This document shows positions 57,547-64,000 of a DNA stretch of 64,000 bases, piece by piece; within the stretch, counting starts at the first letter, position 1; the number at the start of each line of letters is the position of its first letter. Source of the DNA: JACVRW01 sp036407035 (lineage in GTDB: Bacteria; Actinomycetota; Thermoleophilia; Solirubrobacterales; Thermoleophilaceae). The translations under genes were made by a program, and so were the position numbers. The notes under the pieces were generated by a model. The model was not told the DNA's origin and made no database searches. It saw only the letters and a program-made list of their open reading frames with translations. Location: contig DASXAA010000168.1 in assembly GCA_036407035.1 (NCBI GenBank), positions 1 through 64,000 on the forward strand, read 5' to 3'.

Positions 57547-58653
57547 CTATGGCGGGGGGCCGAGCGCCGCCTCCACATCGGCCACGAGGTCCTCCGTGTC
57601 CTCGCAGCCGGCCGACAGCCGGATGAATCCCTCGGGCACGTCGTCGCCGCCCCAACGGGCCCGGCGCTCCGCCGTGGTCAGCACGCCGCCGAAGCTGGTC
57701 GCCTCGGTGACGAGCCGAGCGGTCGTCAGGAAGCGCTCGGCGCGCTCGCGGCTCCCGAGGTCGAAGCTGACGACCGTGCCGAAGCTCCGCATCTGGCGCG
57801 CGGCCAGCTCGTGCGCGCGGTCGCTCGGCAGCCCCGGGTAGCGCACCCCGGTCACGTCGTCCCGCCCCGCGAGCAGCTCGGCCAGCGCCAGCGCGTTCGC
57901 GCAGCCGCGCTCGAGCCGCAGGCCGAGCGTGGCCAGCGATCGATGCGCCAGCCACGTCTCGAACGGGCCAGGGATCGCACCCGCCTCCTTGCGCCACGTG
58001 CGCAGCGCTGTCTCGCGCTCCTCGTCGGCAACGCAGACGTAGCCGAGCAGCAGGTCGCCGTGGCCCGAGAGGTGTTTGGTCGCGCTCGTCATCGAGAAGT
58101 CCGCGCCGAGCTCCAGCGGGCGCTGCCCGAGCGGCGTGGCGAACGTGTTGTCGACGACCACCATCGCGCCGCGCTCATGCGCGGCCGAAGCGAGCGCCGC
58201 GACGTCGCAGATCTCGAGCCCGGGGTTCGACGGCGTCTCCATCCAGAGGAGCGCCAGGCGGTCCGGCAGCGCCCCGGGCTCAATCTGCGCCGTGGGCACG
58301 TAGGTGACATCCACCCCGCGCGGCTCGAGGTGCCCGCGCGCCAGCCCGCGGACGTGCATGTAGCAGTCGGCGGGTATCACGACCGCGTCGCCCGGCCGCA
58401 CCTGCGTGAACATGATCGAGGCGGCCGCCGCCATCCCGGAGGCGAACAGCACCGCCCGGCCGCCCTCGAGGCCCCCGAGCGCCGTCTCGTAGCCGCTCCA
58501 GGTCGGGTTGCCGTATCGGCCATACACGTACTCGGACTCGGCCGGGTCGCCGCTCGCGTGGAACGGCCCGGCGAACACGGGGCCGGGCAGGAACGGCGTC
58601 CCCTGGTCCGGCTCGGGCAGCCCGGCCCGCACGATCTCGGTCCCATCGCCCAT
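57547..58653 (-). CDS. PLP-dependent cystathionine gamma-synthase/lyase family enzyme
   Basis: A 368-residue member of the Cys/Met-metabolism PLP family. Signatures: YVYGRYGNPTWSGYE, LFASGMAAAASIM, WMETPSNPGLEICD, VVDNTFATPLGQRPLELGAD and the PLP lysine K193 in SATKHLSGHGDLL. Whether it is a gamma-synthase, gamma-lyase or methionine lyase is not decided by the sequence. ATG start; 12 bases before the NfeD gene. Confidence 0.88.
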   Translation of the reverse strand: MGDGTEIVRAGLPEPDQGTPFLPGPVFAGPFHASGDPAESEYVYGRYGNPTWSGYETALGGLEGGRAVLFASGMAAAASIMFTQVRPGDAVVIPADCYMHVRGLARGHLEPRGVDVTYVPTAQIEPGALPDRLALLWMETPSNPGLEICDVAALASAAHERGAMVVVDNTFATPLGQRPLELGADFSMTSATKHLSGHGDLLLGYVCVADEERETALRTWRKEAGAIPGPFETWLAHRSLATLGLRLERGCANALALAELLAGRDDVTGVRYPGLPSDRAHELAARQMRSFGTVVSFDLGSRERAERFLTTARLVTEATSFGGVLTTAERRARWGGDDVPEGFIRLSAGCEDTEDLVADVEAALGPPP

Positions 58654-58688
58654 CTCGGGTGAATTCTGCCCTACGGCGCAGGCGGGCC

Positions 58689-59234
58689 CTACCGGCCCCA
58701 GCGCCGGCCCATGTCGGCCACGAACGTGAACCCCCCGCCGTGGCACGCCGGCACGCCGCGCACGATCCCGACGCCCAGCTCGCGCAGCCGCGGGCTCACG
58801 AGCAGCTCGCGGTGGGGCGGGCTGTGCATCCACATCCGGACGACCGTCCGCGCCGGATGGCGGCGGCGCGACATCCACGCGATCGCCTCGCCCGCCATCC
58901 AGCTCCTGCTGCCGGACAGGTAGCCGGCGCGCCGCACCCGGTCGGCGATCGTCGCGCCCGCGAGCGAGGTGTGGGCGAAGTAGCAGTGGCGCACCATGTC
59001 CGAGGCGTGACCGGCCGCCGCGCGGCCCAGCCGGTGGTTGACCCGGAACGGGCGCAGGTGACGCCTGGCCCGCACGCGGTTGATCCAGCACGCCGTCCGC
59101 GCCTCGAGCCGGTCGACGAGCGCGGAGGGCCGGCTCGCGCAGGGGTGCCTCTTGGCGTCGGCGGAGGCCGCCTGCGCGGACACCGCAACCATCGCCACGA
59201 GCACTGCGAAGAGAGTCTTCGCCGGTCGGGACAT
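58689..59234 (-). CDS. Secreted CAP-domain (SCP-like) protein
   Basis: A 181-residue exported protein: signal peptide (TLFAVLVAMVAVSAQAASA), then a CAP domain (NRVRARRHLRPFRVNHRLGRAA, quoted partly as VNHRLGRAAAGHASDM; CYFAHTS; WMHSPPHRELLV; GVGIVRG). The conserved histidines of CAP proteins are in place. Probable extracellular role in envelope or lipid binding. ATG start. Confidence 0.86.
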   Translation of the reverse strand: MSRPAKTLFAVLVAMVAVSAQAASADAKRHPCASRPSALVDRLEARTACWINRVRARRHLRPFRVNHRLGRAAAGHASDMVRHCYFAHTSLAGATIADRVRRAGYLSGSRSWMAGEAIAWMSRRRHPARTVVRMWMHSPPHRELLVSPRLRELGVGIVRGVPACHGGGFTFVADMGRRWGR

Positions 59235-59306
59235 CCCCCACCGCGGACCTTCCCCGACAGCCGCCCGCGCGTATCGGCGCGATCAGCAATTGCAGAGGTT
59301 TGCGCG

Positions 59307-60293
59307 CTAAGGCTCCAGGATGGCGCGGGCGAAATCTTGCGGGTCGAACGGGCGCAGGTCCTCGAGCCCCTCGCCGATGCCGATCAGCTTGACCGGCACC
59401 CCGAGCTCCTGCGCGATCGCCAGCGCGATCCCGCCCTTCGCCGTCCCGTCCAGCTTGGTGAGCACGATCCCGGTCACGTCCACGGCCTCGCGGAACAGCA
59501 GCGCCTGGCGCAGGCCGTTCTGGCCGGTCGTCGCGTCGATCGTCAGGAGCGTCTCGTGCGGGGCGCCCGGCGCCTTCGAGGCGATCACCTTCCGCACCTT
59601 GCGCAGCTCGTCCATCAGGTGCTGCTGCGTGTGGAGCCGGCCGGCGGTGTCGCAGATGACCACGTCGTGTCCGCGCGAGCGGGCCGCCTCGATCGCGTCG
59701 AACACCACCGCGCCGGGGTCGGAGCCGGGCTCGCCGCGCACGATCTCGCAGCCGGCGCGCTCGGCCCACACGGTGAGCTGCTCCCCGGCGGCGGCGCGGA
59801 ACGTGTCGGCAGCCGCGATCAGCACCGAGCGCCCGAGCTCCTTCTGGAGGTGCCAGGCGACCTTCCCGATCGTCGTCGTCTTGCCGGTCCCGTTCACCCC
59901 GACCACCAGGATCACGGTGGGGTGCTCTGTGAGGTCGATCGTGTCGCCGTCCACCCGCGCCGTCTCGGCGAGCAGCTCGCGCAGCCGGTTCGACAGGTCC
60001 TCGCCGCCCGTCAGGTCGCCGGCGGTCGCCTCCGCCTCGAGCCTCTCGACGATCATCGCGGTGGTCGGCGCGCCCACGTCCGCGTAGATCAGGGCCTCCT
60101 CGAGCCGCTCGAAGGTCTCGTCGTCGAGCGACTGGAAGACCGTGGCCTGGATCTCCGCCCCGAGTGCCTGGCGCGTCTTCGACATGTTCTCGCGCAGGCG
60201 CCGGAAGAAGCCGCGCCGCTCCTCGGGCGCCTCCTCGGCCGGCGCCGGGGCGTCGTCGCCGGTGACGAACAGCTCGTGCCATGTGCGTGCCAC
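59307..60293 (-). CDS. ftsY: Signal recognition particle receptor FtsY
   Basis: A 328-residue SRP receptor GTPase. A short acidic N-terminal segment (APAPAEEAPEERR) replaces the long A domain of E. coli. G motifs: VVGVNGTGKTTTIGKVAWHL, AADTFRAAAGEQL, CDTAGRLHTQQHLMDEL, TKLDGTAKGGIAL and IGIGEGLEDLRPFDP. GTG start. The order rnc-smc-ftsY is conserved widely. Confidence 0.95.
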   Translation of the reverse strand: MARTWHELFVTGDDAPAPAEEAPEERRGFFRRLRENMSKTRQALGAEIQATVFQSLDDETFERLEEALIYADVGAPTTAMIVERLEAEATAGDLTGGEDLSNRLRELLAETARVDGDTIDLTEHPTVILVVGVNGTGKTTTIGKVAWHLQKELGRSVLIAAADTFRAAAGEQLTVWAERAGCEIVRGEPGSDPGAVVFDAIEAARSRGHDVVICDTAGRLHTQQHLMDELRKVRKVIASKAPGAPHETLLTIDATTGQNGLRQALLFREAVDVTGIVLTKLDGTAKGGIALAIAQELGVPVKLIGIGEGLEDLRPFDPQDFARAILEP

Positions 60294-60313
60294 GGCGCCG
60301 GAGGATAGGCGCC

Positions 60314-63300
60314 CTACGCTGCCGGCCGGGCGCCGATCTCGTGCTCGGGATCCTGCTTGCCCGAGAGCCTGCGCGAGATCACGCGCGACACGCCGTCGCC
60401 GCCCATGCTGACGCCGTAGAGGGTGTCGGCGGCGTCCATCGTCCGCTTCTGGTGCGTGACGACGATGAACTGCGCACGGTCGGCGTAGCCGCGCACGAGC
60501 TGGAGGAAGCGGTCGATGTTGATGTCGTCGAGCGCGGCCTCGACCTCGTCGAGGATGTAGAACGGGCACGGCCGCGCCAGGAACACGGCGAACATGAACG
60601 CGAGCGCGACGAGCGACTTCTCGCCGCCCGACAGGAGCGACAGCCGCTTGGTGGACTTGCCGGGCGGGGTCACCTCGATCTCCACGCCCGCCTCCGGCTG
60701 CTCGTCCTCGTCCTCCTCCGGCACGGCGGCGCCATCCGGCAGCTCCTCTCCGCCGACGACCGGCCGCGGGCCCTGCTCGGGGTGGACGAGCCTGAGTTGG
60801 CCGCGGCCGCCGGGGAAGAGGTGCTCCACGACCTCTGAGAAGTTGCGTGCGGCCGCCTCGAAGGTCTCCTCGAAGCTCTCCCTGATGCGCCGGTCGGTCT
60901 CCTTGATCAGCCGCTCGAGCTCGGCGAGCGCCGCCTCCAGGTCGGTGCGCTGGGCCTCGAGCTCCTCGACGTGCTGGACGGCCTCCTCGTACTCCCGCTT
61001 GGCGAGCGGGTTCACCGGGCCGAGCTGCTCCCGGCGCCGCTGCAAGCGCTCCACGCGCGCCTCGAGCGCCTCGCGCTGCTCCTGGTCGAGCTCCTCCGCA
61101 GCCGGGTCCGGCGCGAGCCCGAGCCGCCCGGCGATCTCGCCGAGCTCCCGCTCGACCTCGGCGGCCGTGTCCCGCACCTGCTGAGCGCCCACCTCGGCGC
61201 CCGTGACCGCCTCGCTGGCGCGCCGCAGCCGCCCCTGGAGCTCCGCCTCCTCGTGCGCGAACGCGCGCAGCGCGACCGCCGCCTCCTCTCCCGCCTCGGC
61301 GCCCGCCTCGAGCTCGGCGACGAGCGCGTCGCGGCGCGCGGCCACCGCGGCCGCGGCGGACTCCAGCGCCACCGAGGCGCGCTCGGCGTCGCGCCCGAGC
61401 GCGTCGTCGTGCAGCATCCCCGCCCGCAGGGACTCGATCGTGCGCGCGCGCTCGTCCCGCTCGCGCTCGATGCGCTCCTCGAGCCGCCGCTCCGCCCGCA
61501 GATCGGCCTCCAGCTCGGCGCGCCGCACCGCCCCGGGGCCCTGGTCGGGCGCCTCGCGGCGGCGCGCGATCAGCCACTCGGCGCGGGCCTCGGCGTCGGC
61601 GGCCTCGGCCGCCTCTCGCATCGCGCCGCGCAGCGCGGACTCGGCCTCGTCGCGCCCGAGGTCCGCCGCGGCGACCGCCTCGGCAGCGCGCTCCGACTCA
61701 GCCCGCGCGCCGGCCTCGTCGCGGACCGCGGCCTCCGTGGCGGCGACCAGCTCCTCGCGCCGCGCCCGCTCCTCTAGTACCCGCTCGCCGCCGCCGGCCG
61801 GCGCCTGCACGAGCTCGCCGCGGGCGGCGTCGAGCAGCCGGCCGCCGTGGGTGACGGCGACGCCGTCGAAGTCCGCCGCGATCGCGTCGAGCGACTCCAC
61901 GACCCATACGCCTCCGAGCAGGCGCTCGACCAGGTCGCGGCGCCCCTCGGACGCGCGCACGTGCCCGAGCAGGGGCTCGGCGCCCGGCGCCGGCGCGCTG
62001 CCCGCCGCACGCCCGCGGGCGCGCGCGGCCACGAGCGCGGTCGCGCCGGAGTCGCCCGCGCGGTCGAGCAGCCGCTCGCCCTCCTGCAGGTCGCCCACCA
62101 GCGCGGCCGACAGCCGCGGCCCGAGCGCCGCGGAGAGCGCGTGCTCGTAGCCGGGGTCGACCCGAAGCTCGTGCGCCAGCGCCGGCGCGTCCTCCGGCGC
62201 CCCGCCGGCGCCGCGCAGGAACTGGTTGACAGCCGCCAGCTCGGCGCCCACCTGGGCCGCCCGCCTGCGGCTCGCCTCGACCGCCCGCTCGGCCTCCCGG
62301 CGGCCCTGCCGCGCCGCTTCGGCGGCGCGCTCGGCCTCTTCCAGCGCGGCGCGCCGTGTGGCCACCGCCTGATCCAGCTCGCCCCGCCGGCGCACCGCTC
62401 GGTCGTGCTCGGTCTCGAGCCCGGCGAGCTCCTCGCGCAGCCGCTCCTCGCGCTCCGCGTCGAGCCGCTCGAGCTCGCGCCCGAGCGCCCTGAGCCGGTC
62501 GGAGGGCGCGAGCGCGTCCCACGCCTCGCGGTCCTGGTCGGCCTCCGGCGGCCGCGGCAGCTCCGCGTCCGCGACGCGGTCGCCCTCGGCGGCGAGGTCC
62601 GCCGCGGCCTGCGCCTCGAGCAGCTCGAGCTGGCGCAGCCGCCGCTCCCGCCGCTCTGCCGCCGCGCTCGCCTGCTCGCGGGCGCGCTCCAGCCGCATCG
62701 CGATCCGCTCGGCAGCCGATCGCGCCGCGTACGCGCGGCCCTGGAGCCGCTCCCGCTCGCGGCTCTGGCGCGCGAACGCCTCCTCGGCCTCCTCGCGCCG
62801 GCGCGCCACGTCGGTCAGCAGCCGCTCCGTCTCGTCGCGCTCCGCGCGGGCGCCCTGCGCGCGCTCCTCGGCGCCGGCCAGCTCGGCCCGCACGGCACGG
62901 CTGTGGTCGCGGACGAGCTCGAAGCGCGCCTCGAGCGTCTGCCGCTCGAGCCGCTCGTGCAGCTCGGCGGCCTCCGCCTGCCGCTTCAGCGGCCGCAGCC
63001 GCGAACGCGCCTCGCGCTCCACGTCGAGCGCCCGCGACAGGTTCTCCTCGGTGCGCTCGAGCTTCAGCTGCGCCCGCCGACGGCGCTTGCGGTGCTTGCC
63101 GAGCCCCGCGGCCTCCTCGATCAGGAGGCGCCGCTCGCGCGGCCGCGACAGCACGATCTGCTCGACCTTGCCCTGCGAGACGACCGAGTGCATCTCCTTG
63201 CCGAGCCCCGAGTCGGACAGCACCTCGATCACGTCGACCAGCCGGCAGCGGGCGCCGTTCAGCCGGTACTCGCCCTCGCCGTCGCGGTCGAGCCTGCGGA

Positions 63301-63601
63301 CGATCGAGATCTCGGCGAACTCGACGGCAAGACGGTTGTCGTGGTTGTCGATCACGACCTCGACCTCTGCCGCGCCGGAGCCGCCGACCCCGTGTCCGCC
63401 CGCGAAGATCACGTCCTTCATCACCTGGCCGCGCACGGCCAGCGGGCTCTGCTCGCCGAGCGCCCACAGCACCGCGTCCGTGATGTTCGACTTGCCGGAG
63501 CCGTTCGGGCCCACGATCACGGACACGCCCGGCCCGAACTCCAGCTTGGTCCGGTTCGGGAAGGACTTGAAGCCCTTCATCGAGATCGACTTGAGATGCA
63601 T
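60314..63601 (-). CDS. smc: Chromosome segregation ATPase SMC
   Basis: A 1095-residue SMC protein: Walker A VGPNGSGKSNITDAVLWALG at about 30-49, long coiled coils, a hinge around residue 480-600 (DPGYEHALSAALG, GVAVTHGGRLLD), and the C-terminal signature LSLLSGGEKSLVALAFMFAV with Walker B FYILDEVEAALD. It condenses and segregates chromosomes with ScpA/ScpB. The ATG overlaps the rnc stop in TGATG. Confidence 0.95.
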   Translation of the reverse strand: MHLKSISMKGFKSFPNRTKLEFGPGVSVIVGPNGSGKSNITDAVLWALGEQSPLAVRGQVMKDVIFAGGHGVGGSGAAEVEVVIDNHDNRLAVEFAEISIVRRLDRDGEGEYRLNGARCRLVDVIEVLSDSGLGKEMHSVVSQGKVEQIVLSRPRERRLLIEEAAGLGKHRKRRRRAQLKLERTEENLSRALDVEREARSRLRPLKRQAEAAELHERLERQTLEARFELVRDHSRAVRAELAGAEERAQGARAERDETERLLTDVARRREEAEEAFARQSRERERLQGRAYAARSAAERIAMRLERAREQASAAAERRERRLRQLELLEAQAAADLAAEGDRVADAELPRPPEADQDREAWDALAPSDRLRALGRELERLDAEREERLREELAGLETEHDRAVRRRGELDQAVATRRAALEEAERAAEAARQGRREAERAVEASRRRAAQVGAELAAVNQFLRGAGGAPEDAPALAHELRVDPGYEHALSAALGPRLSAALVGDLQEGERLLDRAGDSGATALVAARARGRAAGSAPAPGAEPLLGHVRASEGRRDLVERLLGGVWVVESLDAIAADFDGVAVTHGGRLLDAARGELVQAPAGGGERVLEERARREELVAATEAAVRDEAGARAESERAAEAVAAADLGRDEAESALRGAMREAAEAADAEARAEWLIARRREAPDQGPGAVRRAELEADLRAERRLEERIERERDERARTIESLRAGMLHDDALGRDAERASVALESAAAAVAARRDALVAELEAGAEAGEEAAVALRAFAHEEAELQGRLRRASEAVTGAEVGAQQVRDTAAEVERELGEIAGRLGLAPDPAAEELDQEQREALEARVERLQRRREQLGPVNPLAKREYEEAVQHVEELEAQRTDLEAALAELERLIKETDRRIRESFEETFEAAARNFSEVVEHLFPGGRGQLRLVHPEQGPRPVVGGEELPDGAAVPEEDEDEQPEAGVEIEVTPPGKSTKRLSLLSGGEKSLVALAFMFAVFLARPCPFYILDEVEAALDDINIDRFLQLVRGYADRAQFIVVTHQKRTMDAADTLYGVSMGGDGVSRVISRRLSGKQDPEHEIGARPAA

Positions 63602-64000
63602 CAGCCGGCGGCCGCGTCCAGGGTGTCGAGCGCTTGCAGCGCGGCCTCCTGCTCCGCGCTCTTCTTGGTCTTTCCCTCACCGCGGCCGAGCTCCTCCCCG
63701 GCGACCTCGGCGACGGCGACGAACGAGCGGTCGTGCGCGGGACCCAGCTCGTCGACCGTGCGGTAGGTGACGACCTCCGCGCGCCGCGCCAGGCGCTCCT
63801 GCAGCACCGACTTGTAGTCCACCGGGTGCTGCAGCGCGTCGTCGATCTCGCCCTCGAACGAGGCCACCACGGCGGGGGCGGTGCGCTCGAACCCGAAGGC
63901 CAGGTAGGAGGCGCCGATCACGGCCTCGCAGACTGACGCCAGCACGCGCTCCGACTCGATCAGCATCTCCGCGCTGCGGCCGGTGCCGTCCGGAGCCGTG
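63601..64000 (-). CDS. rnc: Ribonuclease III, C-terminal part (runs off window)
   Basis: The open frame continues past the window edge. The visible 132 residues hold the end of the RNase III catalytic domain (MLIESERVLASVCEAVIGASYLAFG, quoted partly as VCEAVIGASYLAFG, with its catalytic Glu) and the dsRNA-binding domain (DYKSVLQERLARRAE, GEGKTKKSAEQEAALQAL). The start lies outside. It cuts double-stranded RNA such as rRNA precursors. It overlaps smc by one base. Confidence 0.92.
   Translation of the reverse strand, partial: TAPDGTGRSAEMLIESERVLASVCEAVIGASYLAFGFERTAPAVVASFEGEIDDALQHPVDYKSVLQERLARRAEVVTYRTVDELGPAHDRSFVAVAEVAGEELGRGEGKTKKSAEQEAALQALDTLDAAAG

Noticed and set aside
61847..63766. 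639-residue plus-strand frame over smc
   Set aside because: Antisense of the SMC coiled coil; Leu/Arg-rich without recognisable domains.

Overview
The window is a contiguous piece of a very GC-rich bacterial chromosome with dense, often overlapping genes and many GTG and TTG starts. Gene content points to a deep-branching actinobacterium, most likely of the Thermoleophilia/Solirubrobacterales type: an ECF41 sigma factor, a large LuxR-type ATPase regulator, a F420-type nitroreductase homologue, a WhiG/FliA-type sigma factor, an EF-G2 paralogue and Rsb-type partner switching. This placement is inference from gene content, because no 16S rRNA gene is present.

Left part (1-22.3 kb). It starts with a structured non-coding stretch, then an M1 metallopeptidase behind a hybrid PAS/GAF histidine kinase. 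A translationally overlapping operon follows (sulfite-oxidase-like protein, flavin reductase, NhaA antiporter fused to a DsbA-like domain). Next are pgi and a 5'-truncated, frameshifted gnd remnant that abuts an MMPL exporter. A LuxR-type ATPase regulator lies between the MMPL gene and a SnoaL-like gene, and both flanking genes carry the same ~31-bp promoter-proximal element. A universal stress gene and a divergent marR share two identical palindromic operators. An ECF41 module (NAD epimerase plus sigma factor) has a textbook TGTCACA-N16-CGTC promoter. Tryptophan dioxygenase, a secreted protein and a FAD oxidoreductase close this part.

Middle part (22.4-46.2 kb). Three prepilin-like genes form an operon with a hairpin leader and no canonical start on the first gene. 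Then come an RNase H-like protein, two small unknowns, EF-G2, and an operon of xerC, a FliA/WhiG sigma factor, a fused RsbU/RsbW-like phosphatase-kinase and an RsbV-like antagonist. A long inverted repeat sits exactly between two convergent stop codons, followed by an L,D-transpeptidase with a GEMM-like leader hairpin. Metabolic and envelope genes follow: an epimerase, an acyltransferase, a 5-formyl-THF cyclo-ligase-like gene, a HAD phosphatase, a hydrolase, two bacterial PH proteins, ilvD and thiD.

Right part (46.3-64 kb). This is the conserved information-processing block: dprA-comM, yraN, rnhB, lepB, rplS, trmD, rimM, khpA, rpsP, ffh, later ftsY-smc-rnc (rnc runs off the window). Inserted between ffh and ftsY are a nitroreductase homologue, slipin/NfeD, a PLP enzyme and a CAP protein. 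Ribosomal proteins L19 and S16 both carry long low-complexity C-terminal tails. No rRNA, tRNA, CRISPR, insertion sequence or prophage was recognised.
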